NCBI RefSeq assembly: GCF_009857135.1
Contig: NZ_CP047318.1
Span: forward strand, 3,658,001-3,722,000
Source: Streptomyces sp. HM190
GTDB lineage: Bacteria; Actinomycetota; Actinomycetes; Streptomycetales; Streptomycetaceae
Reading direction: 5' to 3'
Length of the DNA: 64,000 nt
The position numbers and the translations under genes were made by a program. Position 1 is the stretch's first letter. The number at the start of each line of letters is the position of its first letter. Below are positions 25,152-33,828 of this stretch, piece by piece. The notes under the pieces are model-generated. The model was given only the letters and a program-made list of their open reading frames with translations. It had not been told where the DNA came from and searched no databases.

Positions 25152-25613
25152 TCAGCTCGCCTTGCGGTGGAAGGGGTGCAGGAGGTCGGAGAGGTGCCAG
25201 TGGTGGTGCCCGGCGGCCCGCTCGGCCGCCTCGCCCGACGTCGCCGACCGGTCCGACGGGGCCGCCTGGGTGCCGCCGGTCTCCGTCTCGTCGGAGGCGG
25301 TCTCGGCCGGGCGGGGCTTCGGCACGGTCCGGCGCCGCTCGGCGTCCCGCACCGAGGAGACCTGGCCGGCGCGCATGATCCGCACGACATGGCCGTCGCA
25401 GTTCTGGCAGGTGGGCCGTGACAGCGGCGACGGCACCACATGACCGTCGGCCACGTACATCACGAAGTCGTGCCCCTGGGCGTCGTCGTGGTGCTCTATC
25501 TCGTACGACTGCTCCCAGCCGTGCCCGCAGCGCATGCAGGCGAACGAGTACGACTCGTGAACGACAGCGGTGGCGGTGCTCCGCAGTACGGCCCGCTCTG
25601 CGATCTCGGTCAT
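25152..25613 (-). CDS. Zinc-ribbon protein of unknown function
   Basis: 153 residues. Two Cys pairs, CMRCGHGW (about 26-29) and PTCQNCDGHVV (about 68-71), are spaced as in a zinc ribbon. The second half is a Glu/Ala/Ser/Thr-rich disordered stretch ending in a His-rich segment (AAGHHHWHLSDLLHPFHRK) that could bind metal or nucleic acid. There is no signal peptide or membrane segment. Proteins of this appearance are common in Streptomyces but I do not recognise a named family. It precedes tatD by 88 bp with a strong hairpin between. Confidence 0.8.
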   Translation of the reverse strand: MTEIAERAVLRSTATAVVHESYSFACMRCGHGWEQSYEIEHHDDAQGHDFVMYVADGHVVPSPLSRPTCQNCDGHVVRIMRAGQVSSVRDAERRRTVPKPRPAETASDETETGGTQAAPSDRSATSGEAAERAAGHHHWHLSDLLHPFHRKAS

Positions 25614-25836
25614 GCCGGCTCCTCTTGTCCGCTGGACCGTGAGGACCGTGTCCGTCCTCTCGACCAGTGGACGCCCGGAACGGGGCCGAACGCACCCGAC
25701 CTGCCGTCTGTTGAAGCCGATTTGGCCTCCCCTTGTGGGAAGGCCGTCCGTCCGAGACCCGCGCTTTGCGTGGCTTTACCGGGACATGGGAGCGGCCCCT
25801 CGGAGTGCGGCGGAATGGGGGCAGATCGCGGCCCTG

Positions 25837-25941
25837 AGAAGCGACCGGGGCAGCGCCCCGTGCTTTTCGACGGCCCGTCATTGAAGGCAGGGCCGCAGGC
25901 CCGAAGCCCTCAGGGGCGCGGGGAACTGCGCGAGAAACCAC
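25837..25941. repeat. Dispersed intergenic repeat copy; covers gap 25614-25989
   Basis: This copy matches 22284-22376 over most of its length (GCGACCGGGG...GCGCCCCG...GGGCCGCAGGCCC...CAGGGGCGCGGGGAACTGCGCGAGAAACCAC), with about 12 bp of length difference. It continues into ACCCGCACCCGG-type sequence before rsmI. The rest of the 376-bp gap (25614-25836) holds the expected promoter of the zinc-ribbon gene and nothing else I can name. Confidence 0.75.
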
Positions 25942-25989
25942 CCGCCACCCGCACCCGGCAACGAACCCGCACCCTCTGCGGCGCCCCCG

Positions 25990-26838
25990 CTACGGTGCCT
26001 CCCGCTTCGCCGCGACGACCGCGTCGAAGACCTCCCGCTTCGGCACGCCGGCCTCCACCGCCACCGCGGCGATCGCCTCCTTGCGCCGCTCCCCCGCCTC
26101 CTCCCGCACCCGCACCCGCCGGACCAGTTCGGCCGCGTCGAGTTCCTCGGGTCCCTTCTCGAGCGCGCCCTCGACCACGACGGTGATCTCGCCGCGCACC
26201 CCCTGAGCCGCCCACGCGGCCAGCTCGCCGAGGGGGCCCCGCTTGATCTCCTCGTACGTCTTGGTCAGCTCGCGGCAGACCGCGGCGCGGCGCGCCGTGC
26301 CGAAGACCTCGGCCATCGCGGTGAGCGTCGCGTCGAGCCGGTGGGGGGCCTCGAAGTAGACGAGGGTGCGGCGCTCGTCGGCGACCTCGCGGAGCCGGCC
26401 GAGCCGTTCGCCCGCCTTGCGCGGCAGGAAGCCCTCGAAGCAGAAGCGGTCGACGGGCAGACCGGACAGGGCCAGCGCGGTGAGCACGGCGGACGGGCCG
26501 GGTACGGCGGTGACCCGGATGTCCTTCTCGACGGCCGCCGCGACCAGCCGGTACCCGGGGTCGGAGACCGACGGCATCCCCGCGTCCGTGACGAGCAGCA
26601 CCCGCGCGCCCCCGGCCAGCGCCTCGACCAGCTCCGGGGTGCGTGCCGCCTCGTTGCCCTCGAAGTACGACACGATCCGGCCGCCCGGCTGCACGCCCAG
26701 CGCCTGCGTGAGGCGGCGCAGCCGCCGGGTGTCCTCGGCGGCGATCACGTCCGCGCCGCTCAGTTCCTCGGCCAGCCGGGGCGGGGCGTCCGCGATGTCG
26801 CCGATGGGAGTACCTGCCAACACAAGGATTCCTGTCAC
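25990..26838 (-). CDS. rsmI: 16S rRNA (cytidine(1402)-2'-O)-methyltransferase
   Basis: A 282-residue tetrapyrrole-methylase-fold enzyme that 2'-O-methylates C1402 in the 16S decoding centre. The N-terminus VTGILVLAGTPIGDIADAPPRLAEEL is the family signature. VIAAEDTRRLRRL, LVTDAGMPSVSDPG and AVPGPSAVLTALALSGLP follow in order. The GTG start at 26838 aligns with the family N-terminus; the frame upstream is open but unrelated. It is divergent from pmt with 106 bp between, an arrangement shared with mycobacteria. Confidence 0.95.
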   Translation of the reverse strand: MTGILVLAGTPIGDIADAPPRLAEELSGADVIAAEDTRRLRRLTQALGVQPGGRIVSYFEGNEAARTPELVEALAGGARVLLVTDAGMPSVSDPGYRLVAAAVEKDIRVTAVPGPSAVLTALALSGLPVDRFCFEGFLPRKAGERLGRLREVADERRTLVYFEAPHRLDATLTAMAEVFGTARRAAVCRELTKTYEEIKRGPLGELAAWAAQGVRGEITVVVEGALEKGPEELDAAELVRRVRVREEAGERRKEAIAAVAVEAGVPKREVFDAVVAAKREAP

Positions 26839-26944
26839 ACCCCCATCCTCCCAGCCGCCTTCCGGGGCGGACGAAGCGCGGGAGCGACGGGGCCACATCC
26901 GCGACGCATGGGACTCCCACAGCGGTGTTCCCTACGATGGCGCG

Positions 26945-28684
26945 GTGACCAGTACCGCGTCCTCCACGGACACCCGGCAGGACCAGGCCACCGAAGACCA
27001 GCGGCCGTCGTGGCAGCAGCGGCTGCGCCGTTTCGGCTACTCGGCGCCGCGGAGCATCGACGTGAGCGCCCGGCTCGTGCCCCCGTACACCAGGCCCGGC
27101 CCGCGTTTCTGGGCCTCGATCGGGGTGGGCAAGGGACTCGCCGAGCGCCTGGTGCGCTGGTCGGCGTGGGGCGGTCCGCTGCTGGTGACGCTGGTCGCGG
27201 GGCTGCTGCGGTTCTGGCACCTGGGCAGCCCCAAGGCGGTGATATTCGACGAGACGTACTACGCCAAGGACGCGTGGGCGATCGTCCACCGCGGGTACGA
27301 GGTGAACTGGGCCAAGAACGCCAACGAGCTGATCCTCCAGAACAACGGGAACGTGCCGATCCCCACGGATCCGGCGTACGTGGTGCACCCGCCGGTCGGC
27401 AAGTACGTCATCGGCCTGGGCGAGCTGATGTTCGGGTTCAACCCGTTCGGCTGGCGCTTCATGACGGCCGTGCTCGGCACGCTGTCGGTGCTGATGCTGT
27501 GCCGGATCGGCCGCCGGATCTTCCGCTCGACGTTCCTGGGCTGCCTGGCGGGCGCCCTGATGGCGGTGGACGGGCTGCACTTCGTGATGAGCCGCACGGC
27601 GCTGCTCGACCAGGTGCTGATGTTCTTCGTGCTGGCGGCCTTCGGCTGTCTGGTCGTCGACCGGGACAGGGCACGCGCACGGCTGGCGGCGGCCCTGCCA
27701 CGGGACGGCGACGGGGTGGTGCGGCCGCACCCGCTCGTCGCGGAGACGACCCGGCTCGGCTGGCGACCGTACCGGCTGCTGGCGGGGCTCTGCCTCGGCC
27801 TGGCCTTCGGCACCAAGTGGAACGCCCTGTACTTCCTGGTGTTCTTCGGGATCATGACGGTGCTGTGGGACTACTCGGCGCGCAAGGTCGCCGGTGCCCG
27901 TCAGCCGCTGATCGCGACGCTCCAGCGCGACCTGGGCTGGGCCTTCCTGTCGACGGTCCCCGTGGTGATCGTCACCTACCTGGTCTCGTGGACCGGCTGG
28001 ATCGTCTCCCCGGACGACGGCACCGGCGGCTACTACCGCAACTGGGCGGCGACCGAGGGCAAGGGCGGCTGGTTCGCCTGGCTGCCGGACTGGCTGCGCA
28101 GCCTGTGGCACTACGAGCACGCGGTCTACGAGTTCCATGTGGGCCTGTCGTCGCCGCACACGTACCAGTCGAACCCGTGGAGCTGGATCATCGCCGGCCG
28201 GCCCGTGTCGTACTTCTACGAGTCGCCCCCGCCCGGCACCGACGGCTGCCCGGCCGACACCGTCGACAAGTGCGCCCGCGAGGTCCTCGCCATCGGCACG
28301 CCGCTGCTGTGGTGGGCCGCCGCGTTCGCGACCCTCTACGTCCTGTGGCGCTGGTTCTTCCGCCGCGACTGGCGGGCCGGCGCCATCGCCTGCGGGATCG
28401 CCGCCGGGTACCTCCCCTGGTTCCTGTACCAGGAGCGGACGATCTTCTACTTCTACGCCGTCGTCTTCCTGCCCTTCCTGTGCCTGGCGGTGGCGATGCT
28501 GGTCGGCGCCGTCCTCGGCCCCGCGGCGGCCCCCGAACGCCGGCGCGTGGCGGGCGCCGCCGCGGCGGGCGTGCTCGTGCTCCTCATCACCTGGAACTTC
28601 ATCTACTTCTGGCCCCTGTACACCGGACAGCCGATCCCGATCGACGGCTGGCGTTCACGGATGTGGCTGGACACCTGGGTCTAG
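26945..28684 (+). CDS. pmt: Polyprenol-phosphate-mannose protein O-mannosyltransferase (GT39)
   Basis: A 579-residue integral membrane glycosyltransferase with about ten membrane segments. It transfers mannose from polyprenyl-phosphate-mannose to Ser/Thr of exported proteins. The catalytic acidic pair is in the first loop, IFDETYYAKDAWAI (about 100-113), and YVVHPPVGKYVIGLGE follows. Actinobacterial Pmt acts with Sec-exported substrates; in S. coelicolor it glycosylates the phage phiC31 receptor and cell-envelope lipoproteins. The GTG at 26945 places the start just after the divergent promoter region. Confidence 0.94.
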   Translation: MTSTASSTDTRQDQATEDQRPSWQQRLRRFGYSAPRSIDVSARLVPPYTRPGPRFWASIGVGKGLAERLVRWSAWGGPLLVTLVAGLLRFWHLGSPKAVIFDETYYAKDAWAIVHRGYEVNWAKNANELILQNNGNVPIPTDPAYVVHPPVGKYVIGLGELMFGFNPFGWRFMTAVLGTLSVLMLCRIGRRIFRSTFLGCLAGALMAVDGLHFVMSRTALLDQVLMFFVLAAFGCLVVDRDRARARLAAALPRDGDGVVRPHPLVAETTRLGWRPYRLLAGLCLGLAFGTKWNALYFLVFFGIMTVLWDYSARKVAGARQPLIATLQRDLGWAFLSTVPVVIVTYLVSWTGWIVSPDDGTGGYYRNWAATEGKGGWFAWLPDWLRSLWHYEHAVYEFHVGLSSPHTYQSNPWSWIIAGRPVSYFYESPPPGTDGCPADTVDKCAREVLAIGTPLLWWAAAFATLYVLWRWFFRRDWRAGAIACGIAAGYLPWFLYQERTIFYFYAVVFLPFLCLAVAMLVGAVLGPAAAPERRRVAGAAAAGVLVLLITWNFIYFWPLYTGQPIPIDGWRSRMWLDTWV

Positions 28685-28956
28685 CGACCCGGGGATGAGC
28701 GGGGCGTCTCGCTGGGCGCGCCGCGCCGCGCCCCGCCGCGCCCCGCCTCCACCCCACCCACGTCCCGCCTTGGTCCGCATCGTGATCGGTGTTCGCGTAC
28801 GCGGATGGCCGTCCCGGCTAACGATTCGGGGAACACCCGCCCCGCCCGCCTCCCCTCGCGCCTACAGTGAGGCGCGACACGCGATTTCTGAACATGTTCA
28901 AAGCGGGCCCCGGTCAGGCGCCGGGACCGCTCACGGGGAACGAACGGGGAGAGATC

Positions 28957-30594
28957 ATGCGCAAGGGGGCCAAGGTCGCCGTGGTCGGCGGAGTGCTCGT
29001 GGTGATGGTGGGGGGCGCCGGGTACGGGGCGTACACCTTCCTCGACGCGCTGAACGACGGGACGGGCACGGAGCGGCGGACGGGGCCGCCGAGTTCCGAC
29101 GAGGTCGCGCGGACCACGGAGAAGTTCTTCGCCGCGTGGGAGAAGGGCGACGCGACGGCGGCGGCGTCGCACACCAACGACGCGGCGGGCGCGGGCACGT
29201 TGTTCGGGCAGTACGTCGGTGCCGCGCGGATCGGCGAGGTGCGGATCACCCCGGGCGAGCCGACCGGGGCGGGCGGCCGCACCGTTCCGTTCTCGGTGCG
29301 GGCGACGGTGTCCTACCAGGGGAAGACCGAGAAACTCGCGTACCGGAGCCGGCTGACCGTGGTGCGCGGCAAGACCACCGGGCGCGCCCTGGTCGACTGG
29401 GCGCCGTCCGTCGTGCACCCGGACCTCAAGAAGGGCGACGAGCTGTACACCGGGGAGGCCGAGGCGCCGCCCGTCAAGGCCGTGGACCGTGACGGCGTCG
29501 TCCTGACGAAGGAGAAGTACCCCTCCCTCGGGCCGATCCTGGACACCCTGCGCGAACGCTACGGCGACAAGGCGGGCGGCACCCCCGGGATCGAGCTGGC
29601 GATCCGGCACACCGCCACGAACGCCGCCGACACCCCCTTGCTGACCCTCGCCGAGGGCCGGGCGGGCGAGTTGGAGACGACGATCAGCGCGAAGACGCAG
29701 GCCGCCGCCGAGAAGGCCGTCGCGAAGTACGCCGAGTCGTCCGTGGTCGCGGTCAAGACCGGCACCGGTGAGGTGCTGGCCGTCGCCAACCACCGCGACG
29801 ACGCCTTCAACGCGGCGTTCGAGGGGGAGGTCCCGCCCGGCTCCACCATGAAGATCCTCACCGCCGCCACGCTCATCGACAACGGCGTGGCCACGATGAA
29901 CGGCCCCGCGCCCTGCCCCGACACCGCGACCTGGCAGAGCCAGACCTTCAAGAACCTGCCGGGGATGCGGGCCGACGAGTCGTCCGGCGCGACGCTCGCC
30001 ACAGCGTTCATGCGGTCCTGCAACACGGCCTTCATCAAACTGATCGACGAGGACCCGATGAACGACGCCTCGCTGACCGAGGAGGCGCAGGAACGGTTCG
30101 GGCTGGGCAGGAACAACTGGAAGACCGGCATCACCTCCACCGACGGCACGGTGCCGGCGTCCTCGGGACCGGACCGCGCGGCCAACGCCATCGGGCAGGG
30201 CGAGGTCACGATGAACCCGCTGAACATGGCGTCGGTCACGGCCACCGCGATCACCGGCGAGTTCCGCCAGCCGTACCTGGTCCCGCCCGACCTGGACGAC
30301 CGCGAACTGGCCACGGCACGGGGCCTGGACCCCGCCACCGCCTCGCAGCTCAAGCAGATGATGAAGCTGACCGCGACATCGCCGCAGGGCACCGCCGCCC
30401 GCGTGATGTCCGGGCTGACCGGCGACATCGGCGCGAAGACCGGCTCCGCGGAGGTCGACGGTCAGGACGTGGCGGACAGTTGGTTCACCGGCTTCCGCGA
30501 CGGTGTCGCCGCGGCGGCGATGGCGCAGGCCGGGGGCCGCGGGGGCGAGGCGGCGGGCCCGATCGTGGTGGAGGTGCTGAGGGCCGGCGGCTGA
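28957..30594 (+). CDS. Class B-like penicillin-binding transpeptidase (first of tandem pair)
   Basis: 545 residues: a short cytoplasmic N-terminus, one membrane anchor (about 6-29, KVAVVGGVLVVMVGGAGYGAYTF), an NTF2-like/MecA-N-type domain (about 45-160) and a transpeptidase domain. Catalytic motifs are STMK in PPGSTMKILTAATLID, SCN in FMRSCNTAFIKL and KTGSAE near the C-terminus, the normal SxxK/SxN/KTG order. It cross-links peptidoglycan outside the membrane. The ATG at 28957 has GGGGAGAG upstream. The 272 bp upstream of it hold a GC-rich run and a probable promoter but no gene. A close paralogue follows 149 bp downstream. Confidence 0.93.
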   Translation: MRKGAKVAVVGGVLVVMVGGAGYGAYTFLDALNDGTGTERRTGPPSSDEVARTTEKFFAAWEKGDATAAASHTNDAAGAGTLFGQYVGAARIGEVRITPGEPTGAGGRTVPFSVRATVSYQGKTEKLAYRSRLTVVRGKTTGRALVDWAPSVVHPDLKKGDELYTGEAEAPPVKAVDRDGVVLTKEKYPSLGPILDTLRERYGDKAGGTPGIELAIRHTATNAADTPLLTLAEGRAGELETTISAKTQAAAEKAVAKYAESSVVAVKTGTGEVLAVANHRDDAFNAAFEGEVPPGSTMKILTAATLIDNGVATMNGPAPCPDTATWQSQTFKNLPGMRADESSGATLATAFMRSCNTAFIKLIDEDPMNDASLTEEAQERFGLGRNNWKTGITSTDGTVPASSGPDRAANAIGQGEVTMNPLNMASVTATAITGEFRQPYLVPPDLDDRELATARGLDPATASQLKQMMKLTATSPQGTAARVMSGLTGDIGAKTGSAEVDGQDVADSWFTGFRDGVAAAAMAQAGGRGGEAAGPIVVEVLRAGG

Positions 30595-30595
30595 C

Positions 30596-30623
30596 GCGCG
30601 GTTGCCCGCGCGGGAAACCGCGC
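30596..30623 (+). terminator. Hairpin after first PBP gene
   Basis: GCGCGGTT (30596-30603) pairs with AACCGCGC (30616-30623); the 12-base loop itself contains the palindrome CCCGCGCGGG. It starts one base after the stop codon and separates the two PBP genes, suggesting they are not a simple operon. Confidence 0.55.
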
Positions 30624-30743
30624 ACCACCCGCACCTGCCGCCTCACACTCACCCCCAACCCCTGAGGCACCGGGCCCCGAAGCTCTAGGGTGGGGGTCCT
30701 CGTTGTGCGCAACGAGAGGCAACCGCAGCGGAAGGTCGGGAGC

Positions 30744-32504
30744 GTGGGAAAGAGAAGGCGTGTCGACGGTCGCAAGTCGGCGAAGCCGGCACGGCCGGAC
30801 TCGGCGCACGGGACGGCGCCCTCCGCGCCGGCGCGGTCGGACGGGGCGAAGTCACCGGCGAGGTCACGGCGGCCCGCCGTCCTGGCCGGCGCGGCGGCCG
30901 TCGCGCTCGGCGGCGGCGCCTTCGCCGTGTACTCGGTGTTCGGCGGCGGCGCGTTCGCCGAGGACCGTTCGTCCAGGGCGGGCGACGCGAAGCCCGTGAA
31001 GACCGGCCCGCTGTCCGCCGCCGAGGTCCGGACCGCCACGACCGCCTTCCTCACCGCCTGGCAGAAGGGCTCCGTCGCCAAGGCCGCCGCCGCCACGGAC
31101 GACTCCGCGGCGGCGCGCGCCGCGCTGACCGGCTTCGCCGAGGACGCCCGAGTCAAGGACGTCACCCTCACCCGCGGCAAGCGCGCGGGCGCCGAGGTCG
31201 CCTTCTCGGTGAAGGGCACGGTGTCGTACAAGGGCACGGACAAGCCGCTGTCGTACACGTCGTCCCTGACCGTCGTACGGGCCGAGAAGGACGGTGAACC
31301 CGTCGTCGCCTGGCGGCCGTCCGTCCTCCACCCGGACCTCGGCGAGGGCGACCGGCTGGTCACCGGTGAGGCGGGCACGCCTCCGGTGAAGGCCCTGGAC
31401 CGGGACGGCGGCGAACTGACGGCGAAGAAGTACCCGTCGCTGGGCACGGTCCTGGACGGGCTGCGGGAGAAGTACGGCAAGAAGGCCGGCGGCACGGCGG
31501 GCGTCGAACTGCGCGTGGTGCGCGCGAAGGCCGAGAAGGGCAGGAAGAAGAACGCCGACAAGACGCTGCTGGAGCTGAGCGAGGGCACACCCGGCGAGGT
31601 GAGGACGACGCTCAGCCCGTCCCTCCAGGCCGCCGCCGAGCAGCAGGTGAACACCAGGAAGCGGGCGTCGGTGGTCGTGATGCGCCCGTCGACCGGTGAG
31701 ATCCTGGCCGTGGCCAACTCGGGGCACGGCTTCAACGTCGCCTTCCAGGGCTCCCTCGCCCCCGGCTCCACCATGAAGATCGTGTCGTCGGCGCTGCTCA
31801 TCGACAAGGGCCTGGCCTCGGCGAACAAGGTCCACCCGTGCCCGAAGTACTCGTCGTACGGCGGCTGGAAGTTCCAGAACGACGACAAGTTCAAGATCAA
31901 CGGCGGTACGTTCAAGGCGAGCTTCGCCCGCTCCTGCAACACCGCCTTCATCTCTCAGGCGAAGAAGCTCGACGACGACTCGCTGACCCTGGAGGCCCAG
32001 CAGGTCTTCGGCCTCGGCATGAACAACTGGGCGGTCGGCGTGCCGACCTTCGACGGCTCGGTGCCGGTGCAGAGCGCCGCGCCGATGGCCGCCTCGCTGA
32101 TCGGGCAGGGCGGGGTGCGGATGAACCCGCTGAACATGGCGTCCGTGGTGGCGACGGCAAAGACGGGCGTCTTCAAGCAGCCCTACCTGGTCGCCCCGTC
32201 CGTCGACGGCCGCACCCTCGCGACCGCCTCCCGGCCCATGTCGGAGACCGTCCGCTCCCAGCTGCGCGAACTCCTGCAGTACACCGCGGCGGCGGGTACG
32301 GCGGCCGAGGCGATGGCGGGCCTCGGCCCCGACTACGGCGCCAAGACGGGCTCCGCGGAGGTCGACGGCCAGGAGGAACCCAACGGCTGGTTCACCGCGT
32401 GGAAGGGCGACCTGGCCTCCGCCGGCGTCGTCCAGGAGGGCGGCCACGGCAGCGAGTCCGCGGGCCCGATCGTGGCGGCCCTCCTCAGGGCGGGCAGCGG
32501 CTGA
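30744..32504 (+). CDS. Class B-like penicillin-binding transpeptidase (second of tandem pair)
   Basis: 586 residues. A Lys/Arg/Pro-rich cytoplasmic N-terminus (about 50 residues) leads to one membrane anchor (PAVLAGAAAVALGGGAFAVYSVFGG) and an NTF2-like domain (about 90-210). The transpeptidase domain has motifs STMK (APGSTMKIVSSALLID), SCN (FARSCNTAFISQ) and KTGSAEVDGQ. It is paralogous to the gene upstream through the whole extracellular part but has a longer, more basic N-terminus. The GTG at 30744 with GGAAGG eight bases upstream is preferred over GTG at 30690. Confidence 0.92.
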   Translation: MGKRRRVDGRKSAKPARPDSAHGTAPSAPARSDGAKSPARSRRPAVLAGAAAVALGGGAFAVYSVFGGGAFAEDRSSRAGDAKPVKTGPLSAAEVRTATTAFLTAWQKGSVAKAAAATDDSAAARAALTGFAEDARVKDVTLTRGKRAGAEVAFSVKGTVSYKGTDKPLSYTSSLTVVRAEKDGEPVVAWRPSVLHPDLGEGDRLVTGEAGTPPVKALDRDGGELTAKKYPSLGTVLDGLREKYGKKAGGTAGVELRVVRAKAEKGRKKNADKTLLELSEGTPGEVRTTLSPSLQAAAEQQVNTRKRASVVVMRPSTGEILAVANSGHGFNVAFQGSLAPGSTMKIVSSALLIDKGLASANKVHPCPKYSSYGGWKFQNDDKFKINGGTFKASFARSCNTAFISQAKKLDDDSLTLEAQQVFGLGMNNWAVGVPTFDGSVPVQSAAPMAASLIGQGGVRMNPLNMASVVATAKTGVFKQPYLVAPSVDGRTLATASRPMSETVRSQLRELLQYTAAAGTAAEAMAGLGPDYGAKTGSAEVDGQEEPNGWFTAWKGDLASAGVVQEGGHGSESAGPIVAALLRAGSG

Positions 32505-32514
32505 GCCCGGCGGT

Positions 32515-33180
32515 TCAGGTCCCGGACGCGTCCGCCCGCTGCGCGGAGCGCGCCTCGACCGCCCGCTCCCCGTACCCGCCGGGGGAGACCGCCAGGCACC
32601 AGTCGAGCATCGACGGCCAGGGGCCGTAGCCCGAGTCGGGGTTGAGGTGGGCCTCGCCCGGCAGGACGTCGACGGGCAGGCCCAGCGGTACGGCGTACGC
32701 GGCGGCGGCGCCCTGCGGGCAGTACGGGTCGTTGTCGGTGCCGACCACCCGGGTGGTCGCGGCGGCTGCCGCGACCCGCTCCGGGGTCAGCGGCGGCGGG
32801 GCGAACTCGGCGATCTCCGGGTGCTGCAGGGCGACTTCCGGGGACGGCGGCGCGACGAGGAGGACCCGATCGACGGGCCCGGCCAGGACGTCGTCGCGGG
32901 CGACGGCGTGCAGCCACAGCAGACAGGCGAGGCTGTGGCAGACCACGGTGACCCGTCGGCCCGCCAACTCCCCCAGCAGCGCGTCCAGCTCCGCCAGCCA
33001 CCGCTCCAGATCCGGGTCGTCCGCCTCCGGGAGCTGCGGGTACACCACCTCGTGCCCCAGGTCGGCGAGCCGGTCGGCCAGCCAGTACTGCCAGTGCCCG
33101 ACCGGCCGGTGGTTCTGCCAGCCGTGCAGCACGAGGAAGGCGCGGGGGGCGCGGGTAGAAGTCGGCGGAGTCTCTGTCAT
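32515..33180 (-). CDS. RBBP9/YdeN-type alpha/beta hydrolase
   Basis: 221 residues. The oxyanion/lid region FLVLHGWQNHRPVGHWQYWLADRL and the nucleophile elbow VVCHSLACLLWLH (Ser of C-H-S-L-A, about residue 88) match the small serine hydrolases of the RBBP9/YdeN family. The catalytic Asp lies in VVGTDNDPYCP and the His in PGEAHLNPDSGYGPW. No signal peptide. It is convergent with the second PBP gene, stops only 10 bp apart. Substrate unknown. Confidence 0.88.
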   Translation of the reverse strand: MTETPPTSTRAPRAFLVLHGWQNHRPVGHWQYWLADRLADLGHEVVYPQLPEADDPDLERWLAELDALLGELAGRRVTVVCHSLACLLWLHAVARDDVLAGPVDRVLLVAPPSPEVALQHPEIAEFAPPPLTPERVAAAAATTRVVGTDNDPYCPQGAAAAYAVPLGLPVDVLPGEAHLNPDSGYGPWPSMLDWCLAVSPGGYGERAVEARSAQRADASGT

Positions 33181-33324
33181 ACCCCGAATCGTCGGGGAAC
33201 CGGATCACTCCGGTCCAGTGCCGTCTCTTTGTCCGGACCGGTTTCCCGGGCCGGGACGCGGGGAACCCCGCACGGCCCGCAACCCGGTCGCGTGCCGGCT
33301 GCACGCACCGCTACCGTGCCCGCC

Positions 33325-33828
33325 ATGACCACCGACTCACAGGACACCGGCGCCCACCCCCGTTTCGCCGAGGCGCTCGACGCCCTCGGCCTGTCCGAAC
33401 TGCGCACCCGCGTCCGGCGGTTCCCGGACGCGACCCGGACCGCCGCCGAGGCCGCCGCCGCGATCGGGTGCGAGTTGAGCGAGATCTGCAAGTCCCTCGT
33501 CTTCGCCGCCGACGGCGTCCCCGTGGTCGTCCTGATGGACGGCGCGTCGCGGGTCGACGTGGAGCTCGTACGGCGCGAACTCGGCGCCGGGAAGGTCACC
33601 CGCGCCCAGGCGGACGTCGTCCGGGAGACGACGGGCTACGCGATCGGCGGCGTCCCCCCGTTCGGGCACCGCACCAGGACCCGGGTCCTCGCGGACCGTT
33701 CGCTGCTGGACCACGCCGTCGTGTGGGCGGCGGCCGGCACCCCGTACACCGTCTTCCCGATGGCGCCCGAGGCGCTGATCGCCCACGCGGGCGCCACCCC
33801 GGTGGACGTGCGCGAGCGGAACGCGTGA
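33325..33828 (+). CDS. YbaK/aminoacyl-tRNA deacylase-family protein
   Basis: A 167-residue single-domain protein of the YbaK/ProX editing family. The conserved Lys is in LSEICKSLVFAADGVPVVVLMDGASRVD (about 51-78), and the glycine loop GYAIGGVPPFGH near 110-121 is the family signature. Such proteins hydrolyse mis-charged aminoacyl-tRNAs (for example Cys-tRNA-Pro or Ala-tRNA-Pro). Its stop overlaps the start of the EamA transporter by 4 bp, so the two are co-translated. Confidence 0.9.
   Translation: MTTDSQDTGAHPRFAEALDALGLSELRTRVRRFPDATRTAAEAAAAIGCELSEICKSLVFAADGVPVVVLMDGASRVDVELVRRELGAGKVTRAQADVVRETTGYAIGGVPPFGHRTRTRVLADRSLLDHAVVWAAAGTPYTVFPMAPEALIAHAGATPVDVRERNA

Noticed and set aside
26366..26944. 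pmt frame extending upstream from its GTG at 26945.
   Set aside because: This extension lies antisense within rsmI and has no membrane or GT39 features; the divergent promoter lies between.
28908..28917. GAACATGTTC near the first PBP gene, looking like a LexA/SOS box.
   Set aside because: The actinobacterial SOS box needs four bases between GAAC and GTTC; here there are two, and no SOS gene is nearby.
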